Below are positions 1 through 9,076 of a stretch of 64,000 bases of DNA, piece by piece; position 1 is the stretch's first letter, and each line of letters begins with the position of its first letter. This stretch comes from Palsa-1392 sp036490335 (GTDB taxonomy: Bacteria; Verrucomicrobiota; Verrucomicrobiia; Chthoniobacterales; UBA10450): NCBI GenBank assembly GCA_036490335.1, contig DASXEB010000023.1:124001-188000 (forward strand). The letters are read 5' to 3'. Below the pieces are notes generated by a model. It did not search any database. It saw nothing but the letters and a program-made list of their open reading frames with translations, and had not been told where the DNA came from. The translations under genes were made by a program, and so were the position numbers.

Positions 1-12
1 GCACGCGACTCG

Positions 13-1326
13 TCAGGCCGGATTTTTCTGCGGGCGGCCGATCGATGTGTAATGAAAACCGAGTTTTCGCATCGTCTCCGGGTCGTAAAGATTGCGGCCG
101 TCGAAAACCATCGGTGTGTGCATTTTTTCTTTGACCGCGGCGAGATCGACATTGGCGAATTCGCTCCATTCCGTCGCGATGACGAGCGCTTCCGCGTCTT
201 CGACCGCTTCCATCGCGCTGTTCGTTAGGCGCGCGTCCGCGATCGATTTTATTTCGCGCGCTTTTTCCATTCCTTTCGGGTCGTAGACCGAAACTTTTGC
301 GCCTTCGCGCAGCATTTCGGCGACGAGCTCGATCGCAACGGAGGAACGAACGTCGTCCGTGTCGGGTTTGAAGGTCAGACCCCAGACCGCGATTTTCTTG
401 TCGCGCAAAACCCAGAGCGCGTCGCGCACCGCTTTGAGGAAGCGGGTTTTTTGCGCGGCGTTAATCCGCTGCACTTCCTTGAGCAGATTGAAGGGCACGC
501 CGAGCTGTTCGCTGATGGTGATAAAGGCGGCGATGTCTTTCGGAAAACAGGAGCCGCCGTAGCCGATGCCGGCGTTGAGAAAATTGCGACCGATGCGCCG
601 ATCCATTCCGATGCCGTCGGCGACTTTTTCGATGTCGGCGCCGCTCGCTTCGCAGATCGCGGAGACGGCGTTGATGTAGGAAATTTTGAGCGCGAGGAAC
701 GAATTCGCGGCGTGTTTGATCAGCTCGGCGCTGTTGATGTCGGTGACGAGGATCGGCGCCATGAACGGCTCGTAAACTTTTTTCATGAGGTCGATCGCGC
801 GCTCGCTTTGCGCGCCGATGACGATGCGGTCGGGCTTCATCAAATCGGCCACGGCGCAGCCTTCGCGCAGAAATTCCGGGTTGCTCACGACGTCGAATTC
901 GGCGCGCTGTTTGTTGTAGCGCTTGATCGAGTCCGCGACTTTTTCGCCGGTTTTTACCGGCACGGTGCTTTTGTCGACGATGACGCGATAGTCGGAAAGA
1001 ACGCCGGCGATTTCGCGCGCGACTTTTTCGATGAAGCTCAAATCGACGCTTCCATCCGGTTCCTGCGGCGTCGGCACGGCGATGAATATGACCTGCGCGC
1101 CGTCGACGCCTTCCTTGATGCTGCCGGTGAAACGGAGGCGTTGTGCGGAGACATTGCGATGGATGATTTCCTCGAGTCCGGGTTCGTAAATCGGCACCCG
1201 GCCCTGGCGCAATGTCTCGACTTTGCGCGGATCGTTATCGACGCAGATGACGTTGTGGCCGACGTCGGCAAAACATGCGCCTGTGACAAGCCCGACATAA
1301 CCAGAGCCAACGATTGCGAGATCCAT
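13..1326 (-). CDS. ugd: UDP-glucose 6-dehydrogenase
   Basis: This enzyme oxidises UDP-glucose to UDP-glucuronate with two NAD+, supplying precursor for surface polysaccharides in the cytosol. The 437-residue product has the family length. It starts with a Rossmann motif GSGYVG (residues 7-12), followed by STVPVKT (120-126), NPEFLREG (149-156) and the catalytic-cysteine motif GGSCFPKD (Cys260). The C-terminal UDP-binding domain is present, with a GLTFKPDTDD-type segment. The ATG at 1326 directly precedes the Rossmann strand. The stop codon lies in a one-mismatch copy of the dispersed 9-mer. lptD ends 26 bp upstream on the same strand, so the two may be co-transcribed. GDP-mannose dehydrogenase is the nearest alternative, but the motifs favour Ugd. 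Confidence 0.95.
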   Translation of the reverse strand: MDLAIVGSGYVGLVTGACFADVGHNVICVDNDPRKVETLRQGRVPIYEPGLEEIIHRNVSAQRLRFTGSIKEGVDGAQVIFIAVPTPQEPDGSVDLSFIEKVAREIAGVLSDYRVIVDKSTVPVKTGEKVADSIKRYNKQRAEFDVVSNPEFLREGCAVADLMKPDRIVIGAQSERAIDLMKKVYEPFMAPILVTDINSAELIKHAANSFLALKISYINAVSAICEASGADIEKVADGIGMDRRIGRNFLNAGIGYGGSCFPKDIAAFITISEQLGVPFNLLKEVQRINAAQKTRFLKAVRDALWVLRDKKIAVWGLTFKPDTDDVRSSVAIELVAEMLREGAKVSVYDPKGMEKAREIKSIADARLTNSAMEAVEDAEALVIATEWSEFANVDLAAVKEKMHTPMVFDGRNLYDPETMRKLGFHYTSIGRPQKNPA

Positions 1327-1352
1327 GAGAAAATTTCCGGCGCGAAAATCTT

Positions 1353-3605
1353 TTACTGACCGGCCTGGCCCGTTCCGCTGGGATCGAAGTTCAAATCGAA
1401 GTTCAATTTCGGAAACGCTTTCAACGTCAGGGTAAGAACCACGCCGTATTCCTTCACCCCGCCGTTATTGAGCACGATCGCGCCTAACGATGCCACCCAG
1501 CCGGAGAGATCGCGATAAACCGTGTAGCGCTGCTGTTCGAAAATGTTCGTCGTCGCTTCGTATTGCTCGAGCGCGCCGACGCCCCAGTTGTCGTTGATGC
1601 GGTAGTAGGCGCTGATGGTGAAAAGGCTGCTGTCGAGAAAGTATGGATTGTCGTTCAGATAAAGATGACCCAGCGTCACGGCCGTGTTCGCGGTCGCCTG
1701 GAAGCGCACGCTCGTATCCACTTCGGTGAAACCTTTGGCCAGAATCGGGAACTGCGAATCGATCACGAGCGAAGCCCACGGCAGCGGACTAAAAGTGAGG
1801 TTGTTGAAAACGTTCGAGTAGCGCGTGCGCTCAAACGGATCGTCGAAGTTGACGTCGAAAAAAGTGTCGAGCTCGAGCCAGTTGATCGTCACGTCGTCGC
1901 GCCGGGTTTGCAGCCGGTTGCGCACGCCGAGGCGCGCGATCGACCATTCGTCGAGCGAATCGATCGCGGTGTATTCGGGAAAATCGATCGCGGGCAATTT
2001 CGTCGTCGGGAGAAAGCGATCGAACTGCAAAATCGAAAGCGGATCGACGTTCGGATTCGAGACGTAGGAATAATCGAGATACGGCTGAATGATGTGGCGC
2101 AAACCGTCGAGCCCGAAGGCGCGGCTCTGCACGCCTTCCCATTCGCGCGAAACTTTGAACGACGACTCCACACCGGCGTTGAAAACCGAGCGCAGCGTCG
2201 CGCCCGCGACGTGCAGCGGATCGGTGATCACGTCCGGATCCGGCAGCGGAAATTCGCCCGCGAGCGGATCGAGTCCGGCCGGAAAAATCGTTTTCCCGAC
2301 ATCGCGCGTTTCGCTGTAATACGTCTCGCGAAAACCGACCCGCGGCACGATCGAGAGCCAGCCGAAATAAGTATTCGGGTAGACCAGCTGATGAAACGTA
2401 TCGAAGCGAAAGACGCTGTAATCTTCCCCCGTCGTATTGACCGGAAAACTGCGCCGCAATTCGCCCGCGCTCGTCTCGCCCTCGTAAAAGATGCCGCCGA
2501 AAAGCGGCTCGCGTTGCACGTCGAGGTCGAATTCCGGCAAACGCTCGGTCGTTTCCAGGAATGAATTCAACTGATAACGCGCGTAACCGGTCAGGGTGTA
2601 AAACGACCCCGTCTGGGTCAGCGCGATATTGTTATCCGGCTCCGGATTGACGCGAAACTCCGACTCGAAAAAATCCTCGAGCACGAACGGATCGCTCAAC
2701 TTCGTGAAGTCCGACGTGAGCGTGAGGCTGTCGGTCAATTGCGTCCGGTCCTGCACCGCGATCCGATAACGCCCCGTCGGAATTTCCCCGCGCGGGAGCG
2801 AAGTGCGATTGAGTTCCGGGTTTTGGTCCTGCAAATAATAGGTGCTGATCTTCGCGTAATCGCGCTCGTCTTTGCCATAATGAATGGTCGAATCGAAGCC
2901 GATCGCCTCGCCCCGTCGGGAGCGATAATCGAGCCGCAGGGTCGAGACAATGTGATCGCCGATCGGAAAAGTGAACCGGCCTAACAATGACGGACCCCAC
3001 GAGCTGAGGAAGGCCGGCACGATCGCGTAGCTGAATGATTGATCGAGCGACTGGTAAAGATAGGGCCAGTAAAAGATCGGCACTTTGCCGATGTAAAGCG
3101 TGACGTGTTTCATGATCACGCGATCGTTTTGATAAACCCGCATGCTCTTCGCGTGAATCTGAAACGGCGGGTTCTCGACATCGTCGGTGCTGAAGCTGCC
3201 GTTCTTGATCTGGTAGGCCTGGTCGGAAGTGCTCGTCACTTTCTGGCCGTACATCAAATAGGGATACTGGCCCGAATGAGTCTCGATGCCCTCGATCGCT
3301 TTCGTGTCGATGTTGTAATTCGCGCTCTCCGCCAGATAAAGCGCGGTCCCGCGATAAATGCGCACGTTGCCCTTCAGATAAAGCTCGCGCTTGGCCGAGT
3401 CGTACTGCGCGGAGTCGCAGTAAATGTCGGTATCGCCAAAATGAATCGAGACATTGTCGTGCGCGGTCGCGATCCCGGCCTTGTAAGTCGTCTGCCCGGT
3501 CGCATTGATCTCCACCGGCTGGTTGCCGGTCGTCGATTCCAAATCCTGCGCGACCGCGGAACCCGCGAATAAGAGAAAGATAATCGCGAAAACCAGCTTA
3601 GACAT
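1353..3605 (-). CDS. lptD: LPS-assembly outer membrane protein LptD (OstA family)
   Basis: The predicted role is the outer-membrane beta-barrel that inserts LPS into the outer leaflet. The reading frame is open much further upstream, but the start at 3605 gives a clean signal peptide (hydrophobic core residues 4-14, ending SAVAQ at 16-20), so the 750-residue form is preferred. After it comes an OstA/LptA-like periplasmic domain (about residues 25-130) with repeated strand patterns around ATAHDNVSI and LKGNVRIY. The rest is long and rich in Tyr, Phe and Arg, alternating as expected for a barrel. No cysteine pairs like those of the Escherichia coli protein were noted. It lies upstream of ugd on the same strand, an envelope-related pairing. 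Confidence 0.85.
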   Translation of the reverse strand: MSKLVFAIIFLLFAGSAVAQDLESTTGNQPVEINATGQTTYKAGIATAHDNVSIHFGDTDIYCDSAQYDSAKRELYLKGNVRIYRGTALYLAESANYNIDTKAIEGIETHSGQYPYLMYGQKVTSTSDQAYQIKNGSFSTDDVENPPFQIHAKSMRVYQNDRVIMKHVTLYIGKVPIFYWPYLYQSLDQSFSYAIVPAFLSSWGPSLLGRFTFPIGDHIVSTLRLDYRSRRGEAIGFDSTIHYGKDERDYAKISTYYLQDQNPELNRTSLPRGEIPTGRYRIAVQDRTQLTDSLTLTSDFTKLSDPFVLEDFFESEFRVNPEPDNNIALTQTGSFYTLTGYARYQLNSFLETTERLPEFDLDVQREPLFGGIFYEGETSAGELRRSFPVNTTGEDYSVFRFDTFHQLVYPNTYFGWLSIVPRVGFRETYYSETRDVGKTIFPAGLDPLAGEFPLPDPDVITDPLHVAGATLRSVFNAGVESSFKVSREWEGVQSRAFGLDGLRHIIQPYLDYSYVSNPNVDPLSILQFDRFLPTTKLPAIDFPEYTAIDSLDEWSIARLGVRNRLQTRRDDVTINWLELDTFFDVNFDDPFERTRYSNVFNNLTFSPLPWASLVIDSQFPILAKGFTEVDTSVRFQATANTAVTLGHLYLNDNPYFLDSSLFTISAYYRINDNWGVGALEQYEATTNIFEQQRYTVYRDLSGWVASLGAIVLNNGGVKEYGVVLTLTLKAFPKLNFDLNFDPSGTGQAGQ

Positions 3606-3710
3606 CGCGGGAGCCGAAGGTAGCGGCGGGGCGAAACGGTTGCAAAGCGAAAAGGAAGCCGCCCTTCCGCCTAACGAGCGCCGATTTTTTCGCCTAACGA
3701 CCCGGCGTAA

Positions 3711-4334
3711 ATCGTACGGATCGACACGCCGGAAGAGACCGCCACCAAGGACATCCTCTTCTCCTTTGTCGGAATGTCTCGCACCCATCCGGTGCGGGAG
3801 AAAATCGTGCGCTGGCGCGGCACCCGCGGAGTGATCGTCGATGCCTCCCCGCAGCACGAAGCGAGATACTGGTGGGAAAGGCCGGATAAAGTCCGGTTCT
3901 TCGATTCCTATCGTGACATTACGCCGCGCTCGAAGTTTATCTTGTGTCCCCACGGCATCAGTTCCTCCACCATTCGCGTCTTCGAATCGATGGAGGTGGG
4001 CGCGGTCCCGGTGATCATCGCATACGACATCGAGCTACCGCTCGGCCCGGACTGGGAGACGTTCGCTCTCCGCGTCGCGGAACGGGACATCGACACCGTT
4101 CCCCGACTCATCGAGCGCTGGGAGGACCGAGCCGGCGCGATGGGATCGCTCGCGCACCAAGCCTGGGAGAGATACTTCTCGCCGCAGGCCACCTTCGGCT
4201 CGGTCGCGGGCTGGGGACTTCGGCTCCTGGCCACGCCGGTGAAGCGGCCTGCAGCCTTGTGGTTTGAAGAGCATTCCAATCCCCGACGCTGGCTGGCCAG
4301 GTTGCGCCGCGCGAAGCGATCGAGATCAAGGTGA
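3711..4334 (+). pseudogene. 5'-truncated exostosin-like (GT47) glycosyltransferase
   Basis: The frame opens after a stop at 3708 and reads TKDILFSFVG, THPVRE and KFILCPHGISSSTIRVFE, then EVGAVPVII and GPDWE. This matches the C-terminal donor-binding half of exostosin-family glycosyltransferases. The usual N-terminal half is missing, and homology-like sequence begins about 60 bp before the first ATG (3774), so the open 186-residue form looks like a remnant. It lies divergent from lptD, and two copies of the dispersed 9-mer (3669 and 3692) sit just before the break. A short functional gene from 3774 cannot be excluded. Confidence 0.6.
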
Positions 4335-4542
4335 GCGCAACTCTTATCGCTCCGGGAGCAATCCGTATCGCTTCAGAAGCAACTCATACGGCGGCGGGAG
4401 CGATCCATATCGCGGCGGGAGGGGTTCAGATCGCGGCGGGAGCGATCCGGATTGCGGCGAGATCCATTAATATCGTGACGATATTAAGTCATATCGTTCC
4501 GAGAGCGGTCGATATTTTGGCGGTATTAACGCTAATTTTTGA
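4333..4542 (+). repeat. Degenerate 21-bp tandem repeat, about 9-10 units
   Basis: Units begin at 4333, 4354, 4375, 4396, 4417, 4438, 4459, 4480 and 4501, with a weaker one at 4522. The core units read like GGGAGCGATCCATATCGCGGC and diverge towards the right. Because the period is a multiple of three, one frame is open and would encode a heptapeptide pattern (AGAIxIA). That frame starts with GTG 4331, overlapping the stop of the glycosyltransferase remnant, and runs to 4615. Whether it is translated is unknown. Between 4543 and 4621 nothing else is recognisable. Confidence 0.7.
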
Positions 4543-4621
4543 GAAATACGCCGGTTTTCCGGGCGTAAGCAGGGATTCCAAAAAGAGTTTGCACGAATCG
4601 CGGAATAACCGTTAGTGCCTC

Positions 4622-5245
4622 ATGGCTAATGTTAAACTCGACCTTTCCAATAAATCCATCGCGGCCAAAATCCAGATGGGCACTGAAGTCGGCGCGGCGA
4701 TGGGCGACCCCGCTCCCGCGCCTTATACGGCAAAAGCCGCTGCCTTAAAGGCGGCGACGGCCGATCTCCAGGCGAAGTCGCTCGCGGCCAAGACGGCGGA
4801 GCACGCGGCGATCACGGCGACCAACCAGCAGGATTTGTCCGAGGAGGCTTTCGACAAGGCCTACGGCGTGTTCGGCGGCCAGGTGGAGATCGAAACCGGT
4901 GGCGACCCGGACCAGATCACGGCCCTGGCTTACGCCATCCGCTCGGACGCCCAGCCGGTGACGAGTCTCGATTTTGTGAGCGACTTTAGTGTCACGACGA
5001 CGAATCTGCCTCAGACGCTCGATTTCGCCTGGGACCGGGCGAAGGGCGAGCTGACTTTCGAGATTCGCGGGAGCAAACCGACCGATCCAGCCGGCACCTA
5101 TTCCTACTCCGCCACCACGACGCGGACGCGGCTGCGGGCGAACGGCTTCGAGAGCGGGGTGCCTTACACGTTTTCGATCCGTGCCCATGGCAGCGGGGAG
5201 ATGGTGTCGCCCTGGTCGGACCCGTTCACGAAGATGGCTAGCTAA
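4622..5245 (+). CDS. Hypothetical protein with fibronectin-like C-terminal domain
   Basis: The 207-residue product is not recognised as a named family. The N-terminal half is alanine-rich and helical (KAAALKAATADLQAK). The C-terminal half (about residues 110-205) looks like an Ig/fibronectin type III beta domain, with FAWDRAKGELTFEIRG and SGVPYTFSIRAHG. There is no signal peptide. ATG 4622 follows the tandem-repeat array. It stands alone, and the next gene is about 100 bp away in the same direction. The coding status is supported by length and amino-acid usage; the function is unknown. Confidence 0.6.
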   Translation: MANVKLDLSNKSIAAKIQMGTEVGAAMGDPAPAPYTAKAAALKAATADLQAKSLAAKTAEHAAITATNQQDLSEEAFDKAYGVFGGQVEIETGGDPDQITALAYAIRSDAQPVTSLDFVSDFSVTTTNLPQTLDFAWDRAKGELTFEIRGSKPTDPAGTYSYSATTTRTRLRANGFESGVPYTFSIRAHGSGEMVSPWSDPFTKMAS

Positions 5246-5346
5246 CGGCGGCGGCGTCGCCTAACGAATGCGGTTTTGGCGCGACAGCGGCGGCTTTCGC
5301 GGCGTGCGATTCGTGGCATCTTTCCTGCGAACTCAATCTCCCGAGC

Positions 5347-5646
5347 ATGAAACCGCCGCCGCCTAACGACCCAGCCAGCCGGGGCCATTTTCCTCTTCCG
5401 GATTTTTGTTTTCAATCCGACCTGAGCGACTGGCGCGGCGCTTCCTGGCCTGACGATGGCGACGACGATTCGCCCGCGCATCGTTTCAATGAGTTGAATC
5501 GCGAATTTCGGCGCGAGTCGGTGCGGGAACGGAAGCGGGAGATGATTGCCTTCGGCGCGATGATGCTGATCGCGGCCTGGCCGGTGGCTTACATGATCTA
5601 CTCGGTCGTCCGTCTGCTCTTGAACGGAAATCCGCTCGATCTATGA
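5347..5646 (+). CDS. Small C-terminally anchored membrane protein
   Basis: The 99-residue protein has a proline- and aspartate-rich soluble N-terminus, a charged helix rich in Arg and Glu (about residues 45-65) and one hydrophobic segment (about 66-90, FGAMMLIAAWPVAYMIYSVV). It looks tail-anchored. A copy of the dispersed 9-mer lies at its N-terminus and encodes PND. Its stop overlaps the end of the convergent putA by 6 bp. No family was recognised. Confidence 0.55.
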   Translation: MKPPPPNDPASRGHFPLPDFCFQSDLSDWRGASWPDDGDDDSPAHRFNELNREFRRESVRERKREMIAFGAMMLIAAWPVAYMIYSVVRLLLNGNPLDL

Positions 5647-8600
5647 CGCGCGCCTAACGACCGCGTCTTTCTCGACGCCAGTCGTGCCCGATCGCCTGAC
5701 GGCGAATTCGTCGCGATAACGCGGGGTCGCTTCCGGCGCGAAGCCGTGCCGCATGATGTTCTCGGTCACGATCCGCGGGAGCAAAAATTGCAGCAGGTAA
5801 TCGCCGCCGCCCGCTTTCGTCCCGCCGCCGCTCATCTTGAATCCGCCAAACGGATGCCGCCCGACAACCGCGCCGGTGCACGAGCGATTGATGTAAACGT
5901 TGCCCGCGACCAGCTCCGCCTTCACGCGCTCGATGTTCGCCGGGCTGCGCGAGAAAAATCCGCCGGTCAGCGCGTAGTCGGTGCCATTCGCGACTTTCAA
6001 TGCCTCGTCGAGATCGCGCACTTTGATCACGCTCAAGACCGGGCCGAAAATTTCCTCCTGCGCGATGCGGGCGCTCGGTTTCACGTCGGCAAAAATCGTC
6101 GGCGGGACGAAGTAGCCGTCGTTAGGCACGTTCGTCGCCTCGAAGGCAATCTTCGCTTCGCCTTTCGCGCGCGCGATTGTTTCGAGAATCCGCTTCTGCG
6201 CGACATCGTCGATCACCGGGCCGACGGTGATGCTCGGGTCTTCGGGATTGCCGACGCGCAAACTCGCCGCCGCCGCGAGCAATCGCTCCATCACGCGATC
6301 GTAATTTTCCTCGAGCACGATGAGCCGCGAAAGCGCGGAACATTTCTGCCCCTGATAACCAAAGGCCGAGTAAATCGAATCGACGATCGTCTCGTCGAGG
6401 TCCGCGTCGGAATCGACGATGACGGCGTTCTTCCCGCCCATCTCGCAGATGACGCGCTTCAACTCGCGCTGACCTTTTCTCGTTTTTCCGCCGGCTTCCC
6501 AGATTTTCAAACCGACTTCGCGCGAGCCGGTGAACGCGATCAAATCGATCTCCGGATGATCGACCAGATGCGCGCCGACAACCGCGCCGTCGCCGTTAAT
6601 GAAGTTGAGGACGCCGTCAGGCACGCCCGCTTCGGCGAACATTTCCATGAGGAGCGCGCCGCAGACCGCCGATTGCTCGGCCGGTTTCATGATCACGGTG
6701 TTGCCGGCGACGAGCGCGGCCGAAACCATCCCGGTCAAAATCGCGATCGGGAAATTCCAAGGCGCGATGACGAGCGCGACGCCGCGCGCCCAATAGTGCT
6801 GGTAATTTTCCTCGCCCGGCACGTGCTGGGTGAGCCGCGGCCGGCCAATGATCCGCATCTGCTGCGCGTAGAAGAGGAGAAAATCCATCGCCTCGCGAAT
6901 GTCGCCGTCCGCTTCCGCCCACGGTTTGCCGACTTCGAAAACTTCCACGGCCGACAACTCGAAACGGCGCCGTTCCATGATCGCGGCGACCCGCTCGAGC
7001 AGTTGCGCGCGATGCTCGACCGAAGTGCGCGACCATTCGTCGAAGGCCGCGCGCGCGGCTTTCGCAGCGCGTTCCGCTTCGAGAATTCCGGCGTCGGCGA
7101 CCTGGCCGACGATCTCGTCAGGCGCACTCGGGTTGACCGACGCCATCCACTTCCCGGTCGTGACTTTTTCGCCGCCGATCGTCAGAGGATATTGCTTGCC
7201 GAAATTTGCGCGCGCGTCGCGCAATGCCGCGCGCATCTGCTCCTGCGTCTGCTGATGGACGAAATTGACGAGCGGCGCATTTTCATAACTGTCGCCCGGC
7301 GGCGTGTCGCGGTCGCCATTCGCCGAATGCGCGTAGTGACTCGGCTCCGTCTCGAGCGGCGGCTGGAGGCGCGCGTCGGTCATGATGAGTCCGTTAGGAT
7401 CGCGCAACAATTTCTCCGGCGAAAGATTCTCGGAAAATTTCGCGCGCAAAAATCCTTCGTTCGAAGTGTTCTCGAGCAATCGCCTAACGAGATACGACAT
7501 GCCCGGGAGCAATTCGCCGACCGGCGAATATTCGCGGACGCGATAACCCATCTCGACAAGTGCGCGCTTGATCGGTCCCGCCATTCCGTAAAGGAGCTGA
7601 AATTCGAAGCGGCTCTTCTCGATGCCTAACGAATCCGCATAGGCGATCGCGTGCGCGATGCTGCGCACGTTGTGCGAGCCGAAGGCCGAGGTCACGATCG
7701 CGTCGTTCTCGAGCAGCGCGCGCGTGCAGGATTCGAAATTGGCGTCGCTCTCCGGTTTTTGCAGCCAGACCGGACAGATCCAGCCGTTTTGCGCCGAGAC
7801 GATTTTCTCGTAATCCCAATACGCGCCCTTGACCAGCCGCACGGCGAAACGCGTCCCGCGCGCGCGGCCCCAGTCGATCAGCGAAAAAAGATCGCGTTCC
7901 GCGTCGCGCAGATACGCCTGGATAACGATGCCGACGTTCGGCCAGTCGGCGAATTCCGGTTCGGTGAAGAGCGTTTTGAAAAGTTGGAGCGTGGCGTTTT
8001 TGTGCGCGTAACTTTCCATGTCGAAATTGACGAACGCGCCCAGCTCCTTCGCGCGGCGGAGGAGCGGCCGCAGCTTCGGCGCGAGATGCTCGACCGCTTC
8101 GTCGGGATCGGCCGGATTCATCTGCGAATAAAACGCCGAGATTTTCACCGACAGATTCACGACCGGAAAACGCTCCGCATTTTCGCCTAACGAATCCGTC
8201 CAGCCCCGCGTCTCGCGCGAAAGCGTCTCGAGCAATTCCATCGCGCGCGCCGCGTATTCGTCCGCCTCCTTTTCGCTCACGACGGCTTCGCCCAGCAAAT
8301 CGACCGTGAAACCGATCCGCTCCTTGCGTTTTTTGCGCAGCGTCTTCATCACGTCGGCGCCGTTGCGGCCGGCGATGAATTGCCGCGCCATCCCGGAGAC
8401 GTTGCGTCGCAAAATCGCCGCGGTCAGCCATGGAAAAATCCCCGCCGCGCGCAGCCCGGTCTTCATCATCGGCACGATGCTGTTGTCCATCCCGGCGAAA
8501 TATTCGCGCAAGTGTTCGACGATATCGCCGGAGCGCCGAAGCGACGCGAGCACGTCGACGAAGCGAAACATTTGCACCTTGAATTGCTCGTCGCGCATCG

Positions 8601-8718
8601 AGAACGCCATCATCCGCTGATAAAATCCGGCCTTGCTGAAAAGCGATTCGGGATGCTGATCGACGAGCGAAAAAATTTCTTCGCCGCGCCGCTCGATTTC
8701 GGATTGCAGGGAACTCAT
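5641..8718 (-). CDS. putA: Bifunctional proline dehydrogenase / glutamate-semialdehyde dehydrogenase
   Basis: The enzyme oxidises proline to glutamate in two steps with FAD and NAD+. Upstream in-frame codons exist, but the start at 8718 (MSSLQSEIE) gives a normal 1025-residue protein. The N-terminal half is the proline dehydrogenase barrel (about 80-440), with VRLVKGAYWDYE, FQLLYGM and SPVGELLPGMSYLVRRLLENTSN. The C-terminal half (about 490-1000) is an aldehyde dehydrogenase with PWNFPIAI, the glutamate motif CEMGGKNAV, the cysteine motif GYQGQKCSA and HPFGGFKMSG. There is no N-terminal ribbon-helix-helix DNA-binding domain, so it is not a self-regulating trifunctional PutA. Confidence 0.93.
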   Translation of the reverse strand: MSSLQSEIERRGEEIFSLVDQHPESLFSKAGFYQRMMAFSMRDEQFKVQMFRFVDVLASLRRSGDIVEHLREYFAGMDNSIVPMMKTGLRAAGIFPWLTAAILRRNVSGMARQFIAGRNGADVMKTLRKKRKERIGFTVDLLGEAVVSEKEADEYAARAMELLETLSRETRGWTDSLGENAERFPVVNLSVKISAFYSQMNPADPDEAVEHLAPKLRPLLRRAKELGAFVNFDMESYAHKNATLQLFKTLFTEPEFADWPNVGIVIQAYLRDAERDLFSLIDWGRARGTRFAVRLVKGAYWDYEKIVSAQNGWICPVWLQKPESDANFESCTRALLENDAIVTSAFGSHNVRSIAHAIAYADSLGIEKSRFEFQLLYGMAGPIKRALVEMGYRVREYSPVGELLPGMSYLVRRLLENTSNEGFLRAKFSENLSPEKLLRDPNGLIMTDARLQPPLETEPSHYAHSANGDRDTPPGDSYENAPLVNFVHQQTQEQMRAALRDARANFGKQYPLTIGGEKVTTGKWMASVNPSAPDEIVGQVADAGILEAERAAKAARAAFDEWSRTSVEHRAQLLERVAAIMERRRFELSAVEVFEVGKPWAEADGDIREAMDFLLFYAQQMRIIGRPRLTQHVPGEENYQHYWARGVALVIAPWNFPIAILTGMVSAALVAGNTVIMKPAEQSAVCGALLMEMFAEAGVPDGVLNFINGDGAVVGAHLVDHPEIDLIAFTGSREVGLKIWEAGGKTRKGQRELKRVICEMGGKNAVIVDSDADLDETIVDSIYSAFGYQGQKCSALSRLIVLEENYDRVMERLLAAAASLRVGNPEDPSITVGPVIDDVAQKRILETIARAKGEAKIAFEATNVPNDGYFVPPTIFADVKPSARIAQEEIFGPVLSVIKVRDLDEALKVANGTDYALTGGFFSRSPANIERVKAELVAGNVYINRSCTGAVVGRHPFGGFKMSGGGTKAGGGDYLLQFLLPRIVTENIMRHGFAPEATPRYRDEFAVRRSGTTGVEKDAVVRRAS

Positions 8719-8821
8719 CGCCCGGAGAATAAGTCGAGCCCCGCCGTTAGGCAAAAATGCAAAGGAATTGCTCGCTTCGCACGCGCGTTCGAGGCGCGCG
8801 TTTCGAATCCATTGCATACCG

Positions 8822-8938
8822 ATGAAACTCACCGAAAAAATCAAGGAAGCCGGCGCGGCCGGTTACATTTTGCTCTGGCTGCTCGGCGTGCCGATCCCGG
8901 TTCTGTTTGTGATTTTCCTGCTGCGTGGTTGCAGCTAA
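8822..8938 (+). CDS. 38-residue single-span membrane protein
   Basis: A short gene in the putA-ligase gap. It starts with ATG and MKLTEKIKEAG, then has one hydrophobic span (GYILLWLLGVPIPVLFVIFL, residues 14-33) and ends RGCS. This composition matches a widespread family of tiny bacterial membrane proteins of unknown function. A strong rho-independent terminator follows 24 bp after the stop, supporting transcription in this direction. Confidence 0.6.
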   Translation: MKLTEKIKEAGAAGYILLWLLGVPIPVLFVIFLLRGCS

Positions 8939-8961
8939 CGAGTGGCAGATAGAGGTGAGTG

Positions 8962-9027
8962 GCCTGGCGGAAAATTTCTGAGTGGTTAGACCGGAAATTT
9001 TTCCGGCCAGGCATTTTTTATTTTTTT
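8962..9027 (+). terminator. Rho-independent terminator
   Basis: A nearly perfect long stem pairs GCCTGGCGGAAAATTTC (from 8962) with GAAATTTTTCCGGCCAGGC (to 9012) around a short loop. It is followed by two T tracts (9013-9018 and 9020-9027). It follows the 38-residue protein gene and precedes a copy of the 9-mer at 9027. The A-rich opposite flank is weaker. Confidence 0.75.
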
Positions 9028-9076
9028 CGTTAGGCCGACCGCTCGCGCCTTCTGCGCGCGCGCGTAAATTTCCCGC

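Noticed and set aside
1563..2564. Open + strand frame opposite lptD
   Set aside because: Composition of Arg/Glu/Val without domains, fully antisense to a recognised gene.
4333..4542. CRISPR array
   Set aside because: The units follow each other without spacers and the period is 21 bp, so this is a simple tandem repeat; no cas genes are present in the window.
5746..7629. Long + strand open frame (627 codons) opposite putA
   Set aside because: It lies entirely inside the confident putA gene on the other strand and is rich in Arg, Asp and His with no domain; it is a GC-rich antisense shadow.
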